From the NCBI GenBank assembly GCA_019634575.1, contig JAHCAY010000002.1:544897-608896 (forward strand): 64,000 nucleotides of DNA, read 5' to 3'. The translations under genes and the position numbers were made by a program. The stretch is from Candidatus Didemnitutus sp. Lineage in GTDB: Bacteria > Verrucomicrobiota > Verrucomicrobiia > Opitutales > Opitutaceae. Of this stretch, positions 46,596-54,303 are shown piece after piece; the first letter of the stretch is position 1, and each line of letters opens with the position of its first letter. The notes under the pieces were generated by a model, which ran no database searches, was not told the DNA's origin, and saw only the letters and a program-made list of their open reading frames with translations.

Positions 46596-49027
46596 TGGAC
46601 TCCGCGCCACCGCCACGTCAGCAGCGCCTGGGGGAGTTGCGACGCAAGCTCACCGCACTCGCGGCCGAGACGGCACAGACAGAGGATGAAATCGCCGCTT
46701 TGGAATCGGATGCTGGCCTCGCATTCGAGGCGCCAAGCTCGACGCCCACACCTCCGCGCACGCCCGCGGAGAAAGTCGCGCTATTTCTCGACCTCTTCGG
46801 AACCCGCCGGTCCGTGTATCCGAAACGCTGGGAGAACCAGAAGACGGGCCGCAACGGATATTCGCCGGCGTGTGACAACGAGTGGCGCACCGGGATTTGC
46901 GAGAAACCACGGGTAAAGTGCAGCGATTGTCCGCATCAGAAGTTTCCACCGCTCGATGAAAGGGCTATCGAGGCTCACCTGCGGGGCGCGCACACCCTCG
47001 GTGTTTACGCCATCGCCATGGATGACACCTGTAGATTTCTGGCGGCAGATTTCGACGGCAGCGACTGGCGTGCCGATGTGTTGGCGTATCGGGAGGCGGC
47101 GGAACGCATCGGGATCAAGGTTGCTGTCGAACGTTCGCGTTCCGGAAACGGCGCCCATGCCTGGATCTTCTTTGCACAACCGGTGCCGGCCACCTTGGCA
47201 CGCCGTTTGGGCACGATTCTGGTGGCCAAGGCTGCAGCGCTTCGGCCCACGCTGTCGTTGGGGGCCTACGACCGGTTGTTCCCCAATCAAGACACCCTTC
47301 CCACGGGCGGATTTGGAAACTTGATTGCTTTGCCGTTGGCCCGAGCCCCGCGTGACAGCGGAAACACTCTCTTCTTGGACGCTGATGGGCAGCCCCTGAA
47401 GGACCAGTGGATGTATCTCGCGGGATTGCCTCGGTTGAGCCAAGACACTCTCGAACGAACGCTCGCCCGAATCGCGCCGGTCGCCCCGCTTCCATCGTCG
47501 CCCCAAACAGAATCCGCGCAGCTATCAGGCGGCGACTTCCTCCTTCAGAGCGACAACGCGATTTTGGACCTATCCCAGCCGCGAATTCGCCCGGGGATGG
47601 TGTCGGGTGAAGTCACGGTGCGTCTGGACGCTCAGGTGCATCTCCCACGGTCGCTGCCGGCACCGGTCTTGGCGGCACTACGACGGCTGGCGACTTTCCC
47701 GAATCCGATATTTCACGAAAAACTGCGGTTCCGTTTCGCCACCTTCGACACGCCACGTTTCTTGTTTGCTGGGGAATGGCGCCCCGACCGATTGGTGCTA
47801 CCGCGCGGAGTTTTCGACCGGTGCTTGGGCGTGCTGGACGCAGCCGGCGCAACAGTTGCAGTTCAGGATGCACGTGATGCTGGTGTCCGCATCCATTGGA
47901 AATTCGAGGGAGAATTGCGCGCCAATCAAGCGAAGGCGGTTGAAGCCATGCTAGCCAATGACCAAGGCGTGCTGTGCGCTCCTCCAGGCTCTGGAAAAAC
48001 AGTGATGGGATGTGCAATGATCGCCAAGGCTCGAACCTCGACCTTGGTTTTGGTGCATCGAGCCGTGCTCGTGGATCAATGGCGCGATACGGCCATCCGT
48101 TTTCTCGGCTTGAAGCGGAAGGACATAGGAATCTGGCGCGGTCAGGCTTCGAGAATCACGCATCGACTGGATATAGCAATGCTTCCGTCCTTGGCGCGGG
48201 CGGAGAAACCCGGTGCCGTGCTCGCAGGATACGGCATGGTTATCGTCGATGAGTGTCATCATGTGCCCGCAGCCTCCTTTGAGGCCATCATGAAGGGCTG
48301 CCCTAGCCGTCGCGTTTACGGCCTGACTGCCACGCCCAAGCGAAAGGATCAGCTCGAAAAGCTGATGTTCGCCCAGTGTGGTCCGATTCGGCATACCCTG
48401 AATGAAGAGCCCGCGACCAGAGCGCGCCTCGTGAAAGTCCGGGCGACGACCATCGCCCTACCGGCAGGCCCTGGTGAACGTTCACCCCTCCACGAACTAT
48501 GGGACGCGCTCGTGCGTGACGAGGGGCGTTTAGATGTCATCACCACCGATCTCATGTCGTGTGTGGCTGACGGTCGATCCCCGCTGGTTTTGGCTGACCG
48601 CAAGAATTACCTTGAGCGGCTGGAGCAACGCTTCGCCAGCCAGGCGCCCGAAGTCACTCGGTTTCGTTTGGATGGCCTCGTGGGGAAGAAAGCCCGAAAG
48701 GATGTCCTGCAAAAGATCGACGGCCACTACAGCGAAGGCCGTCCATTCGTGCTGTTCGCGACGGCGTCCTTGATTGGCGAGGGTTTTGATCTCCCGCAAC
48801 TGGACACGCTGGTGTTAGCGATGCCTCTCTCGTTCAAAGGAAGGCTGGTGCAATACGCCGGGCGGCTGCATCGCAGCCATGAAGCGAAGCGCGACGCGGT
48901 CATTTTCGACTACCTCGACGAGAACCACCCCATCACCCAAGCGATGTTTCGGCGCCGTCTGGCCGGCTACGGCGAAATGGGTTATCGGATCGAAATGCCA
49001 GGAACAGTAACGCCGATGGGATTCTGA
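46595..49027 (+). CDS. TOTE-type archaeo-eukaryotic primase fused to SF2 helicase
   Basis: An 810-residue protein. A short coiled coil (residues 10-45) precedes a primase-like domain (about 60-290) with Cys residues in GICEKPRVKCSDCPHQKF, the metal-binding FLAADFDG (DxD) and ERSRSGNGAHAWIFF (S-x-H), and GGFGNLIALPL. These match the domain named TOTE conflict-system primase. The SF2 helicase has Walker A PPGSGKT near residue 466, DECHH near 550, LTATP near 576 and QYAGRLHR near 752. No nuclease domain is visible after the helicase. It could build or unwind nucleic acid in a conflict system. It overlaps the Fic gene by one base. Confidence 0.85.
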   Translation: MDSAPPPRQQRLGELRRKLTALAAETAQTEDEIAALESDAGLAFEAPSSTPTPPRTPAEKVALFLDLFGTRRSVYPKRWENQKTGRNGYSPACDNEWRTGICEKPRVKCSDCPHQKFPPLDERAIEAHLRGAHTLGVYAIAMDDTCRFLAADFDGSDWRADVLAYREAAERIGIKVAVERSRSGNGAHAWIFFAQPVPATLARRLGTILVAKAAALRPTLSLGAYDRLFPNQDTLPTGGFGNLIALPLARAPRDSGNTLFLDADGQPLKDQWMYLAGLPRLSQDTLERTLARIAPVAPLPSSPQTESAQLSGGDFLLQSDNAILDLSQPRIRPGMVSGEVTVRLDAQVHLPRSLPAPVLAALRRLATFPNPIFHEKLRFRFATFDTPRFLFAGEWRPDRLVLPRGVFDRCLGVLDAAGATVAVQDARDAGVRIHWKFEGELRANQAKAVEAMLANDQGVLCAPPGSGKTVMGCAMIAKARTSTLVLVHRAVLVDQWRDTAIRFLGLKRKDIGIWRGQASRITHRLDIAMLPSLARAEKPGAVLAGYGMVIVDECHHVPAASFEAIMKGCPSRRVYGLTATPKRKDQLEKLMFAQCGPIRHTLNEEPATRARLVKVRATTIALPAGPGERSPLHELWDALVRDEGRLDVITTDLMSCVADGRSPLVLADRKNYLERLEQRFASQAPEVTRFRLDGLVGKKARKDVLQKIDGHYSEGRPFVLFATASLIGEGFDLPQLDTLVLAMPLSFKGRLVQYAGRLHRSHEAKRDAVIFDYLDENHPITQAMFRRRLAGYGEMGYRIEMPGTVTPMGF

Positions 49028-49143
49028 GTTCCTTGGACTCTGGATCGTAATTATATACAAGCTTTTCAGGGATAGATCCAAGACAGGGTCTGGGAACCCT
49101 GAAATAATCGCTCGCGCACCCGGCGCCGCCTATCGCGCACGGC
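49028..49143. promoter_or_regulatory. Dyad-rich gap before the recombinase gene
   Basis: Within 116 bases, TTCAGGG (49065-49071) pairs with CCCTGAA (49097-49103), and CAGGGT pairs with ACCCTG six bases apart (49084-49101). An AT-rich run (49046-49060) precedes them. This could be the recombinase promoter/operator or part of its attachment site; position near the start of a serine integrase suits either. Confidence 0.4.
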
Positions 49144-51216
49144 ATGCAGAATGCGGTTCCATTCCTCAGCCCAGCCCAGAATTCTCGCGCCGTTGCCGTC
49201 GCGATCTATACCCGCGTCTCCACTGATGCGCAGACCGGGCGGCGTTTTGATTCTTGCGAGCACCAGACCGCGGTATGCCGCGAGCATATCGACCGGAAGC
49301 GCGCCGAGGGATGGTTCGAGTTCGGGCATTTCAGCGATGAGGCCTACTCCGGTGCGACGCTTGATCGTCCCGGGATCCGTCGACTCATGCATTGTATCGC
49401 CGCTGGACAAGTCGAGGTGCTGCTCGTTTACCGGCTCGAGCGAATCCTCCGCAGCATCAGCGAATGGACCCACCTGCAGGACTTCCTACGCGAGCATGGC
49501 TGTCGGCTCGTCAGTCCGAGCGATGACCATTCTGACCGGTCGGCATCGGGGCGGCTCAAGAGCAACATGATGATGAGTCTCGCGGAATACGAACGGAGTA
49601 ACGTGGCCGAGAAAACTCGCTCCAAATTGGAGGCCCAGGCGAAAAGAGGAATGTGGGGCGGCGGCTACGTGCCATTCGGTTATGACTATGATCGCTCCCG
49701 CCAGCAGCTCATTCCCAATCCGGGTGAAGCGACCGTCCTGAAACGCATCTTCGACCGCGCCGGTGAACTCGCATCGCTCGGCCAAATCGCCGCCGAATTG
49801 ACCCATGACGGCGTGCGCAGCGGTGTTCGTTGGCAAAAATGCGGTCTGCGGGAACGCCGTAGCATCGGCGGGCGGGTGTTTCGCACCGATGTTCTCCGGA
49901 AAATAATCGGCAATCCACTCTACCGCGGCGTCATTCGCTACGGAGGCAAAGAATACACAGGACAGCACGAACCCCTCGTCGGCAAAGACGCTTGGGAATT
50001 GGCCAATGCGGCGATTCTCGAACCGCGAAACAAGCGCGCAATCCGGCTGCGGGACCGCGACACGCATTCCAACCTCCTGAAGGGAATCCTTGTTTGCGAG
50101 GTCTGCCAGCAGCCGCTCTTGGGCAAGGCCAGTGGGAAGCCATCGAGATCCGGTTCGCATTATCGCTACTACCATTGCGCCGGGCGAGCCCTGCAGCGTG
50201 AAGCAAAGCCGGCGTGCCAGTTGGGCAATTTGCCGGCTCCAGTGCTCGAGGAGTTGGTCGTGACCTTCCTCGGCTTGATCCCGAAGCAGGACGCCACGGC
50301 ACCGCGCATTACTCTCGACCCTGTAGCTCTCCGGCATCGTCAAGCACCCCTCGACTCAGCTCTGGCTGAAGTCGAGCGGGAGCTCAAAATCGTCCAGTCG
50401 AAATTTGATCACTGCACGGAGGTTTTGGCCTGTGGCGGGATCGAGATGTTGCGTCCCGAAATTGTGGAGCGGGCGACGCAACTCACGCGAGAGAGGCAAC
50501 CGCTGTTGGTGAAACGCGCAGCGATCCGCCAGGAGCTCGAAGGTTGTCGGAATCAAGGATACGATGTAGTCCGCGTGCGCGAGGCGTTCGAGCGATTGAG
50601 TCGCGTGTTGCCATCCATGCCGCCTCCCGAATTGCGCTCACTGCTGAGCTCGATTCTCGCACGCATCGACATCCGTGCACTGGAGCGGAGCAATTGGTTC
50701 AAAGCCGGAAACCAAGGTGATCGCGTTTTTCGGCTATCGCTCAGTATCCGTGTTGCGAACCTGCTTTTCGCGATGGAGCAAGGCCACGAGGCGGGAACAT
50801 CGCAACCTACTCGGTCGCCGGCGTCGGAATTCGAGTTCGAGTGCGTCATCGGTCGCCAGCGCCGAGCCATGATCGTTGCTCCTTTCCGAATTGACGTCGG
50901 AGAAGTAGTGAAACCTGCACCTGTGGTGGCAACAGGTCACGAACATCCCATTCATCGAGCCACCCGCTGGGGGCAGCGCCACACTGGCGGCACCAGTGTG
51001 CGAGCGATCGCCCGAGCGGATCGGGTATCGCCCTCGCTCGTGTCGCTGCACCTCAAGCTCATGCGATTGCCCCCGGAGGCTCAAAGATATCTGCGCGATC
51101 TGCGGTCACCCCGGGCCGTTAAACATTTCAGCCTTCGGAGGTTGGCTGCGCTTGTGGCCATGCCGCGCGAAGAACAGGCGAAGGTTTTCGCGAAGCTTCG
51201 CGCCGACCTCGTATAG
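49144..51216 (+). CDS. Large serine recombinase
   Basis: A 690-residue site-specific recombinase. The resolvase domain has IYTRVSTDAQTG with catalytic Ser26, and VYRLERILRS where an Asp common in the family is Glu. A recombinase domain includes YVPFGYDYDRSRQQLIPNPG and a zinc-ribbon with CEVCQQPL and later Cys residues. A long coiled coil follows around residues 400-500. The last 100 residues, with VRAIARADRVSPSLVSLHLK and a helical tail, look like a ParB-type helix-turn-helix. It would cut and rejoin DNA at paired sites. It lies 116 bases after the primase-helicase. Confidence 0.92.
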   Translation: MQNAVPFLSPAQNSRAVAVAIYTRVSTDAQTGRRFDSCEHQTAVCREHIDRKRAEGWFEFGHFSDEAYSGATLDRPGIRRLMHCIAAGQVEVLLVYRLERILRSISEWTHLQDFLREHGCRLVSPSDDHSDRSASGRLKSNMMMSLAEYERSNVAEKTRSKLEAQAKRGMWGGGYVPFGYDYDRSRQQLIPNPGEATVLKRIFDRAGELASLGQIAAELTHDGVRSGVRWQKCGLRERRSIGGRVFRTDVLRKIIGNPLYRGVIRYGGKEYTGQHEPLVGKDAWELANAAILEPRNKRAIRLRDRDTHSNLLKGILVCEVCQQPLLGKASGKPSRSGSHYRYYHCAGRALQREAKPACQLGNLPAPVLEELVVTFLGLIPKQDATAPRITLDPVALRHRQAPLDSALAEVERELKIVQSKFDHCTEVLACGGIEMLRPEIVERATQLTRERQPLLVKRAAIRQELEGCRNQGYDVVRVREAFERLSRVLPSMPPPELRSLLSSILARIDIRALERSNWFKAGNQGDRVFRLSLSIRVANLLFAMEQGHEAGTSQPTRSPASEFEFECVIGRQRRAMIVAPFRIDVGEVVKPAPVVATGHEHPIHRATRWGQRHTGGTSVRAIARADRVSPSLVSLHLKLMRLPPEAQRYLRDLRSPRAVKHFSLRRLAALVAMPREEQAKVFAKLRADLV

Positions 51217-51240
51217 GACGAACGGTCCTACACCGCAGTT

Positions 51241-51264
51241 GTGCAACGCCCACGGGCGTTGCAC
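51241..51264. repeat. Perfect palindrome GTGCAACGCCC-AC-GGGCGTTGCAC after the recombinase
   Basis: Arms of 11 bases flank a two-base centre, starting 25 bases after the recombinase stop. Two more copies of the outer half-site occur at 51324-51330 and 51373-51379 as a perfect 9-base inverted pair (GTTGCACAC and GTGTGCAAC, with 38 bases between). Repeated half-sites next to a serine recombinase suggest its attachment or core site, though a transcription terminator for that gene is possible. Confidence 0.55.
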
Positions 51265-51389
51265 GGCACTCGGCTCGCGGAAACACCACAGCTGTGCAGC
51301 AAATACAAAAGCCCGTCCGCACCGTTGCACACCGGTCTCCACCGCCGCCTGATTCCCAGCCATTTACGCCGTGTGCAACACCGGCGGTC

Positions 51390-51408
51390 TGATTTGTATT
51401 ACAAATCA
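51390..51408. repeat. Perfect palindrome TGATTTGT-ATT-ACAAATCA at the edge of repeat B
   Basis: Eight-base arms flank a three-base centre and overlap the first two bases of repeat B. At the matching position repeat A carries another inverted repeat. This boundary may mark a junction produced by recombination. Confidence 0.5.
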
Positions 51409-51610
51409 ATTTGGCTGCCCAAGCTGGACAGAATCACGAACTTTTTGGAGCGAATCAGGGCGTTTTCCGAGACATTTCCCTCTCGCGTGGGCCAGTTGTG
51501 TCAATTCGCTGGAGCGAATGGGGCGGCTTTCCGGGCATTTTAGCGCAGTGGATTCGCTCCATTCGCTTCAAAAAGCCTCACCCTAACGGAGTCGAACTAT
51601 AATCCTAACG
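51407..51610 (+). repeat. 204-bp direct repeat B, right flank of the island
   Basis: The colinear partner of 45125-45328, in the same orientation; identical blocks are the mutually inverted GGAGCGAAT/ATTCGCTCC motifs and the CCTAACG ends. A short reading frame in both copies would share NFLERIR and an AGAN block, so ancient coding origin is a second possibility. Both are interrupted by stops soon after. Confidence 0.8.
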
Positions 51611-52470
51611 AGCATACATTCGAAGTCCATGCGGTGCGAGTGTGGACGATGTTGTGGTGGTATCCTCAAATACTTGTGCCCCAATAGGTGTGCGTAGCGC
51701 CAGACTCGTAGCGTAGCGGGATTTTGTCGCGGTGCATGTACCGCAAACGCAGCTTCTGCCGAACGATCACCCGAATTCGGATCTTCACTTTGACTCTGAT
51801 GGATTCCAGCGATGCGGCCCGAGGTGACCTGCTCCCGAGCCGGGTTGGTTGTGAAGTTGGTTTACTGACACAGGATTCGGGTGCAAGTGCAGGATCGCTC
51901 CGGTCCCAGGAGCCCCCACCCGGGGGGCTCGCGCGATTTTTGCCGCAAACTCGCTGGGTGTGAGCCCGCGAGGGCTACGCTAACTATTATGGATGCGCGA
52001 GTGGTGCAAAGAGAGCGAGCACCGGCAGCCCAGCGGCGTCTGAGCGTTACCGTCGGGGTCGAGCGGGACCGGGCGTCGCGCAGGTGTGGGAGCGGAGCGA
52101 AGGCGACAGGCGGGGAGTGGAGGGAGGAGTCGGCGCCGGCGGGAGCGCGGCAAGGCCGCCGGTATCACGACCGGAGAGCCTGCGACCGGGAGCGATCCTG
52201 GCGAATGGTCGTGCTCGGACGACGAATCGCCAGAGGCGGCCGTGAGCGCGGAGGCCAAGCCGTCTCCGCCCGCAACGAGTGGTCGGAGCCGCAGTCGAAG
52301 CAGAGCACCGGCGCAGTGGCCGGTCCCGCTCGTGCTATCCAAGCCGGCCTTGGTCGGTGTCAGGACGGCGTTCTTTGCAGCGAACACACGTGAGTCGGCA
52401 CACCTCCAGTTGCTCTTGTAGCAGTCGGCACTTACGCCGCGACGACGCGACCATGAGCTGTTTCCATTGT
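51611..52470. other. No gene seen; RG-rich stretch of unknown nature
   Basis: About 0.86 kb with no convincing gene. Open frames on both strands (for example 51881-52393 plus and 51980-52387 minus) are Arg/Gly- or Ala/Ser-rich and lack any domain, so I do not call them. The part from 52000 to 52430 has a uniform style unlike its surroundings and may be a dispersed repeat or decayed element. A hairpin at 51910-51930 is noted separately. Confidence 0.4.
51910..51930. repeat. Strong hairpin GAGCCCCC-N5-GGGGGCTC
   Basis: Eight-base GC-rich arms with a five-base loop are followed, after six bases, by a short T run (51937-51941). It is terminator-like but not an ideal rho-independent terminator. 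It may end a transcript from the island. Confidence 0.35.
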
Positions 52471-52491
52471 CTGATACGCAATAGCTATCAG
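52471..52491. promoter_or_regulatory. CTGATA-N9-TATCAG dyad before the MarR-RND operon
   Basis: A perfect inverted repeat, 42 bases upstream of the marR-type ATG. The identical arms and spacing recur at 61710-61730 next to the LysR-type gene. The layout suits a LysR-family binding site (palindrome containing T-N11-A), so this operon may be controlled by that LysR protein. Confidence 0.65.
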
Positions 52492-52533
52492 TTCAAAAAC
52501 CATAAAGTCTCAGCGGTGCAGGGGAAATCGGGT

Positions 52534-53058
52534 ATGCTCCACGCCATGTCGGCCCTGGTAAGCGATCATCATATTAGGGATTCGTTGTTTGAGCTTTCGC
52601 GGACGCAGTCGGCTGCCGAGGAACTCAAATGTCGTGCAATTCTGCGGCTGGTGGACGTGTCTCAGGCGTTCGGTGATGAGTTGCGACGGCAGTTGGGTGC
52701 CAGCGGCCTCACCGAGGCTGGGTTTCTTGTCTTGGCGCATTTGATCCATGGCGAGCCTGCGGGCGAATCACCCACTGAAATCGGTCGGACCCTTCCTCTT
52801 TCCCGTCAGACGTTCCGCGATGTGCTCGGGCGCTTGGAGGTCTCCCGGCTGATCTCGCGCGAACACGTGGCGGGCAATTGTGAGCATTCAATCATCAGCG
52901 CCACGGACGATGGGAGGCAGGCATTCCAAGCCGCCACCGAAAGCGCCTTGAAACTCATCAATCTCATGGCCGCAGATTTGGATGACAGGGAAAGCTCCCT
53001 TTTGGACCTGACGTGCATCCGACTTAATCAGCAGCTCAGCAAACTCAAGACCACCTAG
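52534..53058 (+). CDS. MarR-family transcriptional regulator
   Basis: A 174-residue winged-helix protein. RQLGASGLTEAGFLVLAHLI, then TEIGRTLPLSRQTFRDVLGR and LEVSRLISREHVAGNCEHSI give the MarR core. The ATG at 52534 has an AGGGGA site ahead and was preferred; a second in-frame ATG is at 52546. It lies 17 bases before the RND adaptor gene and heads a seven-gene co-directional run. Its own operator is not evident, whereas a LysR-type dyad is. It probably senses a toxic compound and regulates the pump. Confidence 0.85.
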   Translation: MLHAMSALVSDHHIRDSLFELSRTQSAAEELKCRAILRLVDVSQAFGDELRRQLGASGLTEAGFLVLAHLIHGEPAGESPTEIGRTLPLSRQTFRDVLGRLEVSRLISREHVAGNCEHSIISATDDGRQAFQAATESALKLINLMAADLDDRESSLLDLTCIRLNQQLSKLKTT

Positions 53059-53075
53059 ACTCCCAAGCGACCTCT

Positions 53076-54263
53076 ATGCATCCCTTGCGCATCATCAAGA
53101 AGCTCGGTTCCGTTTCTTGGCTCGCCGCCGCCCTCGCCCTTTTTGCCGCCGGCTGCTCTCGGTCGGCTCCGACTCCGCCGCGCCCCGGACCGGTCGAGGT
53201 GGAAGCGGTCGAAGTAACCACGGCCCCCGTGGCGTTCACGCGCGAATTGCCCGGCCGGACGGCAGCACGGCGCATTGCCCAAGTGAGGGCGCGCGTCAGC
53301 GGCATCATCCTCAAGCGCCACTTCACCGAGGGGGCGGACGTGAAGGAAGGCGAATTGCTCTACGAGATCGATCCCGCTCCCTATGCGCTGAATCTGGCCC
53401 GGGCGCAGGCTGAACTCCAGCGGGCGGAATCCAATCTGGCCGCAGTCAGACTCCAGGCCGAGCGCTTCAAACCCCTCGTCGCCACCAACGCGATCAGCAA
53501 GCAGCAATACGACGACGCGGTCGCCTCAGCCGGAGTGGGCGAAGCTGCGGTGGCGGCGGCGAAAGCCGCCGTCATGGCGGCGGAGCTCGACCTGGGTTAC
53601 GCCAAGGTCACCGCTCCGATCAGCGGTCGCATCGGCTTGGCCGAGGTCACCGAAGGCGCCTACGTGCAAGCGGGGCAGGCGACGTTGTTGGCAACGGTGC
53701 AGCAAATCGATCCGATCTACGTCAACCTCGTGCAACCGAGCACGGAGATCGAACGCATGCGCCGGGAATTCGAAAGCGGGCGGATGCGCAAGGACGGCGA
53801 CGGCCTCCCCGAGGTCACGCTGCTGATGGAGGACGGAACGGAATACCCCGTTCGCGGCCAGTTGGAGTTTGCGGACATCACTGTGGACCGCTCGACGGGC
53901 TCAGTGACGCTGCGGGCCCTGTTCCCAAACCCCGACAAACGCATCCTGCCGGGCTCGTTTGTGCGCGCGCGCTATGAGGAGGGCGTCAACCCCGCCGCGT
54001 TGCTGGTGCCGCAGCAGGCGGTGTCGCGGAATTATCGCGGCGATCCGACCGTCTATGTGGTCGCGGCCGATGGAACGGCGGAACTCCGCCCGTTGAAAGT
54101 CAGCCGCGCCTACCGCGACAACTGGGTGGTCGATTCGGGGCTGAAAGTGGGCGAGAAGGTCATTGTCTCCAATCTCCAGCGGATTCGGCCGGGGGTTCCG
54201 GTGAAGCCGGTGCCGCTCGCCGCGACACCCGCAGCGCCGGCCGCCAAGGAACGCCAACCCTGA
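53076..54263 (+). CDS. RND efflux periplasmic adaptor lipoprotein (AcrA/MexA-type)
   Basis: A 395-residue adaptor with a signal peptide ending in the lipobox AAGC. The lipoyl half ARVSGIILKRHFTEGADVKE is followed by YEIDPAPYALNLARAQAELQ, the coiled-coil hairpin and the second lipoyl half (KVTAPISGRIGLAEVTEGAY). This is the normal AcrA/MexA order and length. It starts 17 bases after the marR-type stop and 40 bases before the pump gene. It links the inner-membrane pump to the outer-membrane factor. Confidence 0.94.
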   Translation: MHPLRIIKKLGSVSWLAAALALFAAGCSRSAPTPPRPGPVEVEAVEVTTAPVAFTRELPGRTAARRIAQVRARVSGIILKRHFTEGADVKEGELLYEIDPAPYALNLARAQAELQRAESNLAAVRLQAERFKPLVATNAISKQQYDDAVASAGVGEAAVAAAKAAVMAAELDLGYAKVTAPISGRIGLAEVTEGAYVQAGQATLLATVQQIDPIYVNLVQPSTEIERMRREFESGRMRKDGDGLPEVTLLMEDGTEYPVRGQLEFADITVDRSTGSVTLRALFPNPDKRILPGSFVRARYEEGVNPAALLVPQQAVSRNYRGDPTVYVVAADGTAELRPLKVSRAYRDNWVVDSGLKVGEKVIVSNLQRIRPGVPVKPVPLAATPAAPAAKERQP

Positions 54264-54303
54264 CGAGCGCCCTCCGGCAAGCGTCATCCAAATCTGATTC
54301 TCC

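Larger units (their letters stand above)
45125..51610. mobile_element. Candidate mobile/defence island: Fic, TOTE-type primase-helicase, serine recombinase
   Basis: Three co-directional genes (Fic, primase-helicase and serine recombinase) are bracketed by the two 204-bp repeats. Coding style also differs, with less of the Gly/Ala/Arg-rich GC3 bias seen in neighbouring genes. The recombinase supplies a possible mobility function. I cannot prove excision or exact ends: the repeats are only about 73% identical, unlike fresh target duplications, so this is a proposed element and not a demonstrated one. Confidence 0.55.

Noticed and set aside
51881..52393. 170-residue frame after the island
   Set aside because: Arg/Gly-rich, no recognisable domain, no ribosome site, and overlapped by an equally long antisense frame.
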